Assembly (NCBI RefSeq): GCF_000717025.1
Contig: NZ_JNXG01000005.1
Span: 264,816-328,815, forward strand
Source: Streptomyces atroolivaceus
Lineage (GTDB): Bacteria; Actinomycetota; Actinomycetes; Streptomycetales; Streptomycetaceae
Length of the DNA stretch: 64,000 nt
Direction: 5' to 3'
Shown: positions 43,652 through 52,831 of the stretch, piece by piece
How positions within the stretch are numbered: the first letter of the stretch is position 1
How the letters are laid out: every line of letters starts with the position of its first letter
Program-made: the position numbers and the translations under genes
Notes under the pieces: model-generated
Database searches by the model: none
Told to the model about the DNA's origin: nothing
Seen by the model: the letters and a program-made list of their open reading frames with translations, nothing else

Positions 43652-44824
43652 ATGTCCGTGGTCGATCTGCGCGGGGCGCGGGACTTCAGTGCGAATCCTT
43701 ATCCGTACTACGCGGAGCTGCGCGCCGAGGGGCCGGTGCACCCGGTCCGTACCGACGAGTTCGAGCGGGTCTGGATGATCGTCGGGTACGAGGAGGCCCG
43801 ATCGGCCCTCGCGGACCAGCGGTTCAGCAAGGACTGGCGGACGACGGAGGCCTGGTCGGCGTCGAGCAACCCGATCAACGCCAACATGCTGGAGATGGAC
43901 GCCCCCCACCACACCCGGCTGCGCGGACTCGTCGCGCGCGAGTTCACCGCCCGGCGGATCGAGGCGCTGCGCCCGCGGGTCGAGCAGATCACCGCCGACC
44001 TGCTCGACGCGATGGTTCCGGCCGGGAGCGCCGACCTCATCGACGCGTTCGCCTTCCCGTTGCCCATGACCGTGATCTGCGAACTCCTGGGCGTACCCGA
44101 CATCGACCGGGACGCCTTCCGTCTCCTCTCCAACGCCATCGTGGCGCCCGTCTCGTCCGAGAAGGAGGGCGAGGCGGTCCGCGCGATGGGCGCCTACCTG
44201 GAGGAACTGACCGAGGACAAGCGGTGCGCCCCCGGCGACGACCTGATGAGCGCCCTGATCCAGGCACGTGACGACGAGGGCGGCCGGCTGTCGCCCGACG
44301 AGCTGATCGGCATGGCCTTCCTGCTCCTGGTGGCGGGGCACGAGACGACGGTGAACCTCATCGCCAACGGCGTACGCGCCCTGCTCGACCACCCGGATCA
44401 GCTGGCCCTGCTCCGCGCCCGGCCGGAGCTGACCGACGGCGCGGTCGAGGAGATGCTCCGCTACGACGGGCCGGTCGGGACGGCCACCTTCCGCTTCACC
44501 CGTGAGCCCGTCGCGATCGGCCGGGTGGTCATCCCGCAGGGCGAGGCGGTCCTGGTCGCCCTCGGCTCCGGGGACCGCGACCCCGGCCGCTATCCGGATC
44601 CGGACACCTTCGACATCCGGCGCGAGGCGCAGGGTCACCTGGCCTTCGGGCACGGCGTCCACTTCTGCCTGGGCGCTCCGCTGGCCAGGATGGAGGGCCG
44701 CATCGCCATCCGGGCACTGCTGGACCGCTGCCCCGGCCTGGTGCGCGACCCGGACGGCGGGGAGCCCGACTGGCTGCCCGGGATGCTGCTCCGGGGAGTC
44801 CGCCGTCTGCCGGTGCGCTGGTGA
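43652..44824 (+). CDS. Cytochrome P450 (first of a pair)
   Basis: 390 residues, full-length class I bacterial P450 of the CYP107-like kind. I-helix AGHETT (oxygen activation), K-helix ExxR in EEMLRYDG, heme-binding loop FGHGVHFCLGAPLARME with the axial cysteine. ATG start after GGGCGGGACG. It is followed by a thioesterase (6-base gap) and a second P450. No ferredoxin is encoded nearby, so electrons must come from elsewhere. Confidence 0.93.
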   Translation: MSVVDLRGARDFSANPYPYYAELRAEGPVHPVRTDEFERVWMIVGYEEARSALADQRFSKDWRTTEAWSASSNPINANMLEMDAPHHTRLRGLVAREFTARRIEALRPRVEQITADLLDAMVPAGSADLIDAFAFPLPMTVICELLGVPDIDRDAFRLLSNAIVAPVSSEKEGEAVRAMGAYLEELTEDKRCAPGDDLMSALIQARDDEGGRLSPDELIGMAFLLLVAGHETTVNLIANGVRALLDHPDQLALLRARPELTDGAVEEMLRYDGPVGTATFRFTREPVAIGRVVIPQGEAVLVALGSGDRDPGRYPDPDTFDIRREAQGHLAFGHGVHFCLGAPLARMEGRIAIRALLDRCPGLVRDPDGGEPDWLPGMLLRGVRRLPVRW

Positions 44825-44830
44825 TGTGGG

Positions 44831-45259
44831 ATGACGTCCATGACCGAACTCTCCTTCCACATGGCCCAGCAGGTCCTCGACAGCCAGCCGTTCAGCGCTC
44901 TCGTCGGCGCGCGGATCACGGAGTTCGGGGACGGCGCGGCCGTCCTCGAAGTCGACGTGCGCGAGGAGCTCACCCAGCAGAACGGGTTCCTGCACGGCGG
45001 AGTGCTGTCCTACGCGGCCGACAACGCGCTGACCTTCGCCGCGGGGACGACTCTCGGCGCCGCCGTCCTGACCGGCGGCTTCTCCATCCAGTACGTCCGT
45101 CCGGCGGGCGGACGTACGCTGATCGCCCGCGCCGCCGTCGTCCACACGGGCCGCAGACAGGCCGTCGTACGCTGCGATCTGTACACCGCGGACGACGAGA
45201 GGGCCGAGAGACTCTGCGCGGTGGCCCAGGGGACCGTTCTCTCGGCACTGCCGACCTGA
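44831..45259 (+). CDS. PaaI-type hotdog thioesterase
   Basis: 142 residues. Hotdog motif QQNGFLHGGVLSYAADNAL, then GGFSIQYVRPAGGRTLIARA. Such enzymes release acyl or aryl groups from CoA. It sits between two P450 genes with tiny gaps (6 and 11 bases), so the three are one operon; the substrate may be a CoA- or carrier-bound intermediate hydroxylated by the P450s. Confidence 0.88.
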   Translation: MTSMTELSFHMAQQVLDSQPFSALVGARITEFGDGAAVLEVDVREELTQQNGFLHGGVLSYAADNALTFAAGTTLGAAVLTGGFSIQYVRPAGGRTLIARAAVVHTGRRQAVVRCDLYTADDERAERLCAVAQGTVLSALPT

Positions 45260-45270
45260 AGGGAACCACG

Positions 45271-46467
45271 GTGACCACGGAAGCCCTGCTCGACCTCGGT
45301 GCACTCGGCGACGACTTCATCCGCGACCCGTATCCCGTCTACGCGCGCTTACGCGCACGCGGGCCGGTGCACCGGGTCCGCATCCCGGAGGGCGCGCAGG
45401 CCTGGCTCGTCGTCGGGTACGAGGCGGGGAGGGCGCTCCTCGCCGACCAGCGGCTCTCCAAGGACTGGCGCAGGGCGTCGCCCGCGCTGGGGGTCCGCAA
45501 GGTCTCCGTGGGGACGTCCATGCTGGGCTCGGACGCCCCGGACCACACCCGGCTGCGCAGGCTCGTGACCCGGGAGTTCACCCCACGCCGCATGGAACGG
45601 CTCGCCCCGCGTGTCCAGGAGATGACGGACGCACTCCTCGACTCGATGACCGGCGGTCCCGGCCGGAGCGCCGACCTGGTCCAGGCGCTGTCGTCACCTC
45701 TGCCGATGGCCGTCATCTGCGAACTGCTGGGTGTACCGTCCCTGGACCGGCAGGTGTTCCGCGCATGGTCCGAGACCGCTGTGTCGTCCCTGGACGCAGA
45801 GGCGCGCGCCCGGGCCACCGCCGCCATGACGGGGTACCTGGCGGAGCTGGTCGCGGAGAAGCGCGCGGCCCCGGGGGACGACCTGATGAGCGCGTTGATC
45901 CACACGTCGGACGACGACGGTGATCAGCTCTCCGCCGACGAACTCCTGGGAATGGCCTGGCTGCTGCTCGTCGCCGGACACGAGACCACGGTCAACCTCA
46001 TCTCCAACGGCGTCCTGAGCCTGCTGACCCATCCCGGTCAACTGGCGGCTCTGCGCTCCGACTTCGGGCTCATCGACAACGCGGTCGAGGAGACGCTCCG
46101 TTACGAGGGCCCCGTCGAGACCCCTACGTACCGTTTCACCACCGAGCCGCTCGACGTCTCGGGCACGGTGATCCCCGGCGGCGGCGAGCTCGTCCTGGTC
46201 GCGATGGCCGACTGCGACCGTGACCCCGCCCGTTACCCGGACGCCGACCGGTTCGACATCACGCGGGACGCCCGCGGGCACGTCGCCTTCGGGCACGGCA
46301 TCCACTACTGCCTGGGGGCGCCACTGGCCCGAATCGAGGCCCGCATCGCTGTCCGGTCGCTCCTGGAGCGCTGCCCGGGGCTGCGGCTCGACACGGATCC
46401 GGCTCGGCTGTCCTGGCGCACCGGCATGCTGATCCGGGGGCCGCAGAGCTTGCCGGTGGCCTGGTAG
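45271..46467 (+). CDS. Cytochrome P450 (second of a pair), with a TTA codon
   Basis: 398 residues, clearly a paralogue of the P450 at 43652: both share QRxSKDWRR, PDDLMSAL and LLLVAGHETTVNLI regions. Heme loop FGHGIHYCLGAPLARIE; ExxR in EETLRYEG. GTG start after GAAGGGAACC. Codon 27 (45349-45351) is TTA, the rare leucine codon read by the bldA tRNA in Streptomyces, so full translation may wait for differentiation. It converges on the oxidoreductase gene with 6 bases between stops. Confidence 0.93.
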   Translation: MTTEALLDLGALGDDFIRDPYPVYARLRARGPVHRVRIPEGAQAWLVVGYEAGRALLADQRLSKDWRRASPALGVRKVSVGTSMLGSDAPDHTRLRRLVTREFTPRRMERLAPRVQEMTDALLDSMTGGPGRSADLVQALSSPLPMAVICELLGVPSLDRQVFRAWSETAVSSLDAEARARATAAMTGYLAELVAEKRAAPGDDLMSALIHTSDDDGDQLSADELLGMAWLLLVAGHETTVNLISNGVLSLLTHPGQLAALRSDFGLIDNAVEETLRYEGPVETPTYRFTTEPLDVSGTVIPGGGELVLVAMADCDRDPARYPDADRFDITRDARGHVAFGHGIHYCLGAPLARIEARIAVRSLLERCPGLRLDTDPARLSWRTGMLIRGPQSLPVAW

Positions 46468-46473
46468 CGGGCT

Positions 46474-47478
46474 TCAGGCCTCGGCGATCTCCGTCATCCG
46501 CACGGGACGGCGAAGGGCGCGCGACAGCTCGCACGCCTCGGCGATGCGCAGCGCGTGCAGGGCCTCCCGGCCGTCGCAGGGGTTCACCAGCTCGCCGCGC
46601 ACGACACCGAGGAACACGTCCAGTTCGGCCTCGTACGCCGGGGCGAACCGCTCCAGGAAACCCGGCCAGGGCTTGGCCGGCGCGGGCGGGCCCTGCGGCT
46701 CGGCCGAGGCCAGCGGCGTACGGTCGTCGAGGCCGACCGCGATCTGCCCCAGCTCGCCCGCCAGCTCCATGCGCACGTCGTAACCGGCTCCGTTGCACCG
46801 GGTGGCCGTCGCCGTCACCAGGGTGCCGTCGTCCAGGGTCAGCAGCGCCGCAGCCGTGTCCACGTCACCCGCTTCGCGGAACATCGCTGGGCCCGCGTCC
46901 GACCCCGTGGCGTACACCTCCGTCACCTCACGGCCCGTGACCCAGCGCAGGATGTCGAAGTCGTGCACCAGGCAGTCCCTGAACAGCCCTCCGGAGAGCG
47001 GCAGATACGCGGCGGGCGGGGGAGCGGGGTCGGAGGTCGTCGCCCGTACGGTGTGCAGCCGGCCCAGTGTGCCGCCGCGCACGGCGGCGCGCGCCGCGGC
47101 GTATCCCGCGTCGAACCGGCGCATGAAACCGAGCTGGAGCACAGTGCCCGCCCGGTCGACCTCGCGCAGCGCGCCCAGGGTCCCCGCCAGGTCCAGCGCG
47201 ATCGGCTTCTCGCAGAAGGCGGGCACACCGGCCCGTGCCGCCCGGCCGATGAGATCCGCGTGTGCGGAGGTGACCGAGGCGATCACCACCGCGTCCACCC
47301 CGGCACCGAGAACCTCGTCGGCGGATGCGACGGGGGTGGCCCCCGTGAGCGCCGCCACTTCTGCGGCGCGAGCGGCGTCCGGATCCGTCACGACCAGGGC
47401 GGCGACCGCGGGATGGCGTGCCAGGACGCCCGCGTGGAAGGAACCGATCCTGCCCGTGCCGATGAGTCCGATGCGCAT
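46474..47478 (-). CDS. Gfo/Idh/MocA-family oxidoreductase (inositol dehydrogenase-like)
   Basis: 334 residues. Rossmann start MRIGLIGTGRIGSFHAGVLA, the family motif CEKPIALD, and the active-site region GLFRDCLVHDFDILRWVTG with Asp and His. It oxidises a sugar or cyclitol with NAD(P). Divergent from the GntR gene and next to a sugar ABC operon, so inositol or another sugar alcohol is a fair guess. Confidence 0.88.
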   Translation of the reverse strand: MRIGLIGTGRIGSFHAGVLARHPAVAALVVTDPDAARAAEVAALTGATPVASADEVLGAGVDAVVIASVTSAHADLIGRAARAGVPAFCEKPIALDLAGTLGALREVDRAGTVLQLGFMRRFDAGYAAARAAVRGGTLGRLHTVRATTSDPAPPPAAYLPLSGGLFRDCLVHDFDILRWVTGREVTEVYATGSDAGPAMFREAGDVDTAAALLTLDDGTLVTATATRCNGAGYDVRMELAGELGQIAVGLDDRTPLASAEPQGPPAPAKPWPGFLERFAPAYEAELDVFLGVVRGELVNPCDGREALHALRIAEACELSRALRRPVRMTEIAEA

Positions 47479-47517
47479 GGACCCAACGTGCCGCCCCGCA
47501 GGGGCACTGTCAACTAT

Positions 47518-47530
47518 ATGTCCTGACAAA
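47518..47530. promoter_or_regulatory. Candidate GntR box between oxidoreductase and GntR genes
   Basis: ATGTCCTGACAAA lies in the 93-bp divergent region. A similar sequence (ATGTTCGGACGAAA) is found just before the ABC operon promoter. Confidence 0.45.
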
Positions 47531-47571
47531 GAGCAGGGTGCGGCGCGGCGGTACGGGGTACGCTCCGTGCC

Positions 47572-48333
47572 GTGCCCAAACCCGCCGCCGACTCCGCCGC
47601 CCTGGGGCTCGGTGTGGACCGCACCAGCCCGGTCCCGCTCTACCACCAGCTGGCCCTGCAGCTGGAGGCGGCCATCGAACAGGGGCGCCTCGCACCCGGC
47701 AGCCTCCTCGGCAACGAACTGGAGCTCGCCGGCCGGCTCGGACTGTCCCGGCCCACCGTCCGTCAGGCCATCCAGTCGCTGGTCGACAAGGGCCTGATGG
47801 TGCGCCGGCGCGGCGTGGGCACCCAGGTCGTGCACAGCCGCATCAGGCGCCCGCTCGAACTGAGCAGCCTCTACGACGACCTGGAGACGGCCGGCCGGAG
47901 TCCGGCGACCCGGGTCCTGCGCAACACGGTCGAGCCGGCGACGCCCGAGGTCGCCGCCGCACTCGGTGTGGAGGAGGGCAGCGACGTCCACCTCGTCGAA
48001 CGGGTGCGGTACGCGGATGACGAGCCCGTGGCCCTCCTGCGCAACCACCTGCCGCCGCGCCTGCTCGACCTCGGCACGGAGCGGCTGGAGTCGACCGGGC
48101 TGTACCGGATGATGCGCGCCTCGGGGATCACCCTCCACAGCGCCAGGCAGTCCGTGGGTGCCCGCGCCGCGACGGCGCAGGAAGGTGAACTGCTCGCGGA
48201 GCCCGCCGGGGCGCCCCTGCTGACGATGGAGCGCACCACCTTCGACGACGGCGGCCGCGCGGTCGAATTCGGCTCGCACGTCTACCGGGCGTCGCGGTAC
48301 GCCTTCGAGTTCCAGCTGCTGGTCAGGCCCTGA
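47572..48333 (+). CDS. GntR/HutC-family regulator of the sugar locus
   Basis: 253 residues, GTG start. Winged helix LYHQLALQLEAAIEQGRLAPG, LGNELELAGRLGLSRPTVRQAIQSL, GLMVRRRGVGTQV; UTRA domain from about residue 95 (LRNHLPPRLLDLG, LLTMERTTFDDGG). It is flanked by an oxidoreductase and an ABC transporter and most likely represses both in the absence of the sugar. Confidence 0.9.
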   Translation: MPKPAADSAALGLGVDRTSPVPLYHQLALQLEAAIEQGRLAPGSLLGNELELAGRLGLSRPTVRQAIQSLVDKGLMVRRRGVGTQVVHSRIRRPLELSSLYDDLETAGRSPATRVLRNTVEPATPEVAAALGVEEGSDVHLVERVRYADDEPVALLRNHLPPRLLDLGTERLESTGLYRMMRASGITLHSARQSVGARAATAQEGELLAEPAGAPLLTMERTTFDDGGRAVEFGSHVYRASRYAFEFQLLVRP

Positions 48334-48362
48334 ACCATCCGGCCGGCAGACGCCCGGTGAGG

Positions 48363-48376
48363 ATGTTCGGACGAAA
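48363..48376 (+). promoter_or_regulatory. Candidate GntR box at the ABC operon promoter
   Basis: ATGTTCGGACGAAA ends 3 bases before the -35 box and resembles the 47518 box. Confidence 0.4.
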
Positions 48377-48379
48377 ATA

Positions 48380-48408
48380 TTGACGCGGTCATGCTAGGTG
48401 GTTAGAAC
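48380..48408 (+). promoter_or_regulatory. Promoter of the sugar ABC operon
   Basis: TTGACG (48380-48385), 17 bases, TAGAAC (48403-48408); about 138 bases before the binding-protein gene. Confidence 0.65.
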
Positions 48409-48545
48409 GGCGGGAGGGCGCGGCCCGCGCCCCTGCCGGGCGAGGCCGGTCCGGGCTCGGGGATACTTGGCCCGCCGGGCGGCGAGTCCGCTCTCCCCGG
48501 CTTCACCAGGCAGCACTGCGAGCAGCACTAGAAGGGCACGGCGTC

Positions 48546-49556
48546 GTGGCAAGGGTTCGGACAGGGGTACGCGCGATGGGCGCCGTTCTGGCAGCGGTAC
48601 TGGCGGCCTCCCTCGCGGGATGCAGCAGCACCGGTGGCAAGCGGGCGGAGGAGCGCGCCGCAGCGGCCGCCGAAGGCCGGTCCGCGGTGAACACGCCCCG
48701 ATGGACGTTCGCCATGGTCACCCACTCGGGCGACGGCGACACCTTCTGGGACATCGTCCAGAAGGGCGCCGAGCAGGCGGCCGTCAAGGACAACATCAAC
48801 TTCCTCTACTCGCACAGCGACGAGGGCCAGCAGCAGGCCGAGCTCGTGCAGACCGCGATCGACAAGAAGGTCGACGGCCTGATCGTCTCGCTGGCGAAGC
48901 CCGACTCGATGAAGACCGTCGTGGCCAAGGCCGTCAAGGCCGGTATCCCCGTGATCACGGTGAACTCGGGCTCCGCCGAGTCCAAGGCCTTCGGCGCGCT
49001 CACCCACATCGGCCAGGACGAGTCCATCGCGGGCGAGGCCGTCGGCGACGAGCTGGACAAGCGCGGCCGCAAGAAGGCGCTGTGCGTCCTGCACGAGCAG
49101 GGCAACGTCGGCCACGAGCAGCGTTGCGGCGGGGCGAAGAAGACCTTCGACGGGACGATGCAGAACCTCTACGTCGACGGCACCAACATGCCCGACGTCC
49201 AGGCATCCATCGAGGCGAAGCTCGACTCCGACCGGAGCATCGACGCGGTCGTCACCCTCGGCGCCCCGTTCGCCGCGGCGGCCGTCAAGGCGAAGCAGAC
49301 CGCGGGCAGCAAGGCCGAGATCGACACCTTCGACCTCAACGCGAGCGTCGCCACCGGCCTCCAGGACGAATCCCTCGGCTTCGCCGTCGACCAGCAGCCC
49401 TACCTCCAGGGGTACGAAGCCGTCGACCTGCTCTGGCTCCACCGCTACAACCAGAACGCGCTCGGCGGCGGCCTGCCCGTCCTGACCGGCCCGCAGATCA
49501 TCACCGCCGAGGACGCCGACGCGCTCGCGGAGTACACGAATCGGGGCACGCGATGA
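48546..49556 (+). CDS. Sugar-binding lipoprotein, CUT2 type
   Basis: 336 residues. Lipoprotein signal ending LAASLAGC-SSTGG. The body is a ribose/galactose-binding type fold: FAMVTHSGDGDTFWDIVQKG, VDGLIVSLAKPDSM, IDAVVTLGAPFAAAAV, LGFAVDQQPYLQGYEAVD. GTG start. First gene of binding protein-permease-ATPase, overlapping the permease by ATGA. Confidence 0.9.
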   Translation: MARVRTGVRAMGAVLAAVLAASLAGCSSTGGKRAEERAAAAAEGRSAVNTPRWTFAMVTHSGDGDTFWDIVQKGAEQAAVKDNINFLYSHSDEGQQQAELVQTAIDKKVDGLIVSLAKPDSMKTVVAKAVKAGIPVITVNSGSAESKAFGALTHIGQDESIAGEAVGDELDKRGRKKALCVLHEQGNVGHEQRCGGAKKTFDGTMQNLYVDGTNMPDVQASIEAKLDSDRSIDAVVTLGAPFAAAAVKAKQTAGSKAEIDTFDLNASVATGLQDESLGFAVDQQPYLQGYEAVDLLWLHRYNQNALGGGLPVLTGPQIITAEDADALAEYTNRGTR

Positions 49557-50602
49557 CAGCGACCGGGCAACCGGCGGCGTCCCCCACCGACGAACGGCTG
49601 CTGCGCACCTCACCGCTGCGCAAGCTGCTCGGCCGGCCCGAGCTCGGCTCGGTCGTCGGGGCGGTGGCCGTGTTCCTCTTCTTCGCGATCGTCGCCGACA
49701 GCTTCCTGCAGGCCTCCAGCCTCGGCACGGTGCTCTACGCGGCCTCCACCATCGGGATCATGGCGGCGCCGGTGGCGCTGCTGATGATCGGCGGAGAGTT
49801 CGATCTCTCCGCCGGTGTGATGGTGACCAGCTCCGCGCTCATCTCCTCGATGTTCAGCTACCAGATGACCGCGAACGTCTGGGTGGGCGTCTTCGTGTCG
49901 CTGCTGGTCACCCTCGGCTTCGGCGCGTTCAACGGCTTCATGCTGACCCGCACGAAACTCCCGAGCTTCATCATCACGCTCGGCACGTTCCTGATGCTGA
50001 CCGGCCTGAACCTCGGCTTCACCAAACTGATCAGCGGCACCGTGTCGACCAAGGCCATCGGGAACATGGAGGGCTTCGACTCCGCCCGTAAGGTCTTCGC
50101 GTCCCACCTCACCATCGGCGACGTCGAGCTGAAGGTCACCATCCTGTGGTGGGCGGCCCTCGTCGCGATCGCCACCTGGATCCTGCTCCGTACCCGCTTC
50201 GGCAACTGGATCTTCGCCGTCGGCGGTGAGTCCGACGCCGCACGCGCGGTCGGCGTGCCGGTGATCCGTACGCGGATCGGGCTCTACCTCGGTGTCGCCT
50301 TCGCCGCCTGGGTCTCCGGACAGCACCTGCTGTTCTCCTACGACGTGGTGCAGTCCGGCGAGGGTGTCGGCAACGAGCTGATCTACATCATCGCGGCCGT
50401 CATCGGCGGTTGCCTGATCACCGGCGGCTACGGCTCCGCCATCGGTTCCGCGGTCGGCGCGATCATCTTCGGCATGACCAGCAAGGGCATCGTGTACGCG
50501 GAGTGGAACCCCGACTGGTTCAAGTTCTTCCTGGGAGCGATGCTGCTCCTGGCCACCCTGCTCAACGCATGGGTACGCAAGCGCGCGGAGGCGACGAAAT
50601 GA
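49553..50602 (+). CDS. Sugar ABC permease, RbsC type
   Basis: 349 residues, about ten membrane segments. [39 protein letters not shown] and [20 protein letters not shown] are RbsC/XylH signatures. One permease species is expected to form a homodimer. ATGA overlaps join it to both neighbours. Confidence 0.92.
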   Translation: MTATGQPAASPTDERLLRTSPLRKLLGRPELGSVVGAVAVFLFFAIVADSFLQASSLGTVLYAASTIGIMAAPVALLMIGGEFDLSAGVMVTSSALISSMFSYQMTANVWVGVFVSLLVTLGFGAFNGFMLTRTKLPSFIITLGTFLMLTGLNLGFTKLISGTVSTKAIGNMEGFDSARKVFASHLTIGDVELKVTILWWAALVAIATWILLRTRFGNWIFAVGGESDAARAVGVPVIRTRIGLYLGVAFAAWVSGQHLLFSYDVVQSGEGVGNELIYIIAAVIGGCLITGGYGSAIGSAVGAIIFGMTSKGIVYAEWNPDWFKFFLGAMLLLATLLNAWVRKRAEATK

Positions 50603-51459
50603 CGGCCACCCAGGCTCCGGCTCCCCGGGACACGGCCGGTCCGGCGCTCGTCCGGCTCGACGACGTCAGCAAGTACTACGGCAACATCAAGGCCCTGGAG
50701 AACGTGTCGCTGGAGGTCCACGCGGGGGAGATCTCCTGCGTCCTCGGCGACAACGGCGCCGGCAAGTCCACCCTCATCAAGATCATCGCGGGGCTGCACC
50801 GGCACGACGCGGGAACCTTGCTGATCGAGGGCGAGGAGACCACACTCGTCAACCCGCGCGACGCCCTGGACCGGGGCATCGCCACCGTCTACCAGGACCT
50901 GGCCGTCGTCCCGCTCATGCCGGTCTGGCGCAACTTCTTCCTCGGCTCGGAGCCGACGAAGGGCTCCGGCCCGTTCAAGCGGCTCGACGTGCGGCGGATG
51001 CGTGAGACGACCCGCGCGGAGCTGCTCCGCATGGGCATCGACCTCCGCGATGTCGACCAGCCCATCGGCACCCTGTCCGGCGGCGAGCGTCAGTGCGTCG
51101 CCATCGCCCGTGCCGTCTACTTCGGTGCCAAGGTCCTCGTCCTCGACGAGCCGACCGCGGCGCTCGGCGTCAAGCAGTCGGGAGTCGTACTCAAATACGT
51201 CGCGGCCGCCAGGGACGCCGGGCTCGGCGTGGTTCTCATCACGCACAACCCCCACCACGCCTACCTCGTGGGCGACCGCTTCGTGCTCCTCAAGCGCGGC
51301 GCGATGTCCGGAAGCCACACCAAGGACGACGTCACACTGGACGAACTGACCCGTCAGATGGCCGGTGGGAGCGAGCTCGACCAGCTCAGCCACGAGCTGG
51401 AACGGGCTCCGTCACCCGGCCACCTCGGCGGGCACCCGGTCGATGACGACACCCCGTAA
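50599..51459 (+). CDS. Sugar ABC ATPase, single-domain form
   Basis: 286 residues. Walker [15 protein letters not shown], signature [15 protein letters not shown], Walker [13 protein letters not shown]-loop [12 protein letters not shown]2 transporters usually have a fused two-domain ATPase of about 500 residues; this one has a single domain, which must work as a homodimer. Followed by a hairpin. Confidence 0.92.
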   Translation: MTATQAPAPRDTAGPALVRLDDVSKYYGNIKALENVSLEVHAGEISCVLGDNGAGKSTLIKIIAGLHRHDAGTLLIEGEETTLVNPRDALDRGIATVYQDLAVVPLMPVWRNFFLGSEPTKGSGPFKRLDVRRMRETTRAELLRMGIDLRDVDQPIGTLSGGERQCVAIARAVYFGAKVLVLDEPTAALGVKQSGVVLKYVAAARDAGLGVVLITHNPHHAYLVGDRFVLLKRGAMSGSHTKDDVTLDELTRQMAGGSELDQLSHELERAPSPGHLGGHPVDDDTP

Positions 51460-51477
51460 ATCACCTTCCGCACCCCC

Positions 51478-51509
51478 CGCCCCCGGCCCGGAGACCGGTT
51501 CCGGGGGCG
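51478..51509 (+). terminator. Hairpin after the ABC operon
   Basis: 9-bp perfect stem (51478-51486 with 51501-51509), 14-base loop, 18 bases past the stop. Confidence 0.5.
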
Positions 51510-51591
51510 CGGGAATGGCAGAATCGTGCATGGCGGGCGCCGTCCGCCGCCGGACGGACGACCGACCGGCCCCCCGACCTGCGCAGGGACG

Positions 51592-52758
51592 ATGAGCACG
51601 TACCGCGACTTCACACACCGCGGCTCCGCCCGCGCGACCGTCCTGCGGACCGTCGGCACCCGGGAGCGGCGCTCGCACCTCACGGCGCCGAGGGTTCCCA
51701 CCGTCGGCATCGACATCGGCGGGACGAAGGTGATGGCCGGCGTCGTAGACGCCGACGGCAACATCCTGGAGACCCTGCGTACCGAGACGCCGGACAAGTC
51801 CAAGAGCCCCAAGGTCGTCGAGGACACCATCGTCGAACTGGTCCTGGACCTCTCCGACCGGCACGACGTGCACGCTGTCGGGATCGGCGCGGCGGGCTGG
51901 GTCGACGCGGACCGCTCCAAGGTGCTGTTCGCCCCGCACCTCGCGTGGCGTGACGAGCCCCTCCGCGACGCCATCGCCTCCCGGCTGGTGGTCCCGGTGA
52001 TGGTGGACAACGACGCCAACACGGCGGCCTGGGCGGAATGGCGCTTCGGCGCCGGCCGTGGCGAGGACCATCTCGTCATGATCACGCTGGGCACCGGCAT
52101 CGGCGGCGCGATCCTGGAGGACGGGCACGTCAAGCGCGGCAAGTACGGCGTCGCCGGTGAGTTCGGGCACATGCAGGTGGTGCCGGGCGGGCACCGCTGC
52201 CCGTGCGGCAACCGCGGCTGCTGGGAGCAGTACAGCTCGGGCAACGCGCTCGTACGCGAGGCCAGGGAGCTCGCCGCGGCGGACTCCCCGGTGGCCCACG
52301 GCATCATCGAACGGGTCAAGGGCAACATCCCCGACATCACCGGGCCGCTCATCACCGAGCTGGCCCGTGAGGGTGACGCGATGTGCGTCGAGCTCCTCCA
52401 GGACATCGGCCAGTGGCTCGGTGTCGGCATCGCCAACCTCGCGGCCGCGCTGGACCCGTCCTGCTTCGTGATCGGCGGCGGCGTCAGCGCTGCCGACGAC
52501 CTGCTGATCGGTCCTGCCAGGGACGCCTTCAAGCGTCACCTCACCGGCCGCGGCTACCGACCCGAGGCGCGGATCGCGAAGGCTCAGCTCGGCCCCGAGG
52601 CGGGTATGGTCGGCGCCGCCGATCTCGCCCGTCTGGTCGCCCGGAGGTTCCGGCGGACCAACCGCCGCCGGGTCGAGCGCTACGAGCGGTACGCGCAGTT
52701 CTACGACCAGGCAGCGAGCACCATCCGGAACACGCGCAGCACCCGCACCGCCGACTGA
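51592..52758 (+). CDS. ROK-family sugar kinase (glucokinase-like)
   Basis: 388 residues from the ATG at 51592. VGIDIGGTKVMAGVVDADG (ATP site), VMVDNDANTAAWAEWRFG with the catalytic Asp, ITLGTGIGGAI, EFGHMQV and the zinc motif CPCGNRGCWEQYSSG. It phosphorylates a hexose brought in by the adjacent ABC system. An N-terminal extension of about 35 residues and a basic C-terminal tail (RRFRRTNRRRVERYERYAQFY area) are unusual; no HTH, so it is an enzyme and not a ROK repressor. Confidence 0.93.
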   Translation: MSTYRDFTHRGSARATVLRTVGTRERRSHLTAPRVPTVGIDIGGTKVMAGVVDADGNILETLRTETPDKSKSPKVVEDTIVELVLDLSDRHDVHAVGIGAAGWVDADRSKVLFAPHLAWRDEPLRDAIASRLVVPVMVDNDANTAAWAEWRFGAGRGEDHLVMITLGTGIGGAILEDGHVKRGKYGVAGEFGHMQVVPGGHRCPCGNRGCWEQYSSGNALVREARELAAADSPVAHGIIERVKGNIPDITGPLITELAREGDAMCVELLQDIGQWLGVGIANLAAALDPSCFVIGGGVSAADDLLIGPARDAFKRHLTGRGYRPEARIAKAQLGPEAGMVGAADLARLVARRFRRTNRRRVERYERYAQFYDQAASTIRNTRSTRTAD

Positions 52759-52831
52759 TCCGCGCGCCGCGCGCCGCGGCACCCGGCCACCCGCACCCGC
52801 TCCGTACCGCAGCTTCGAGGGATCACCGACC

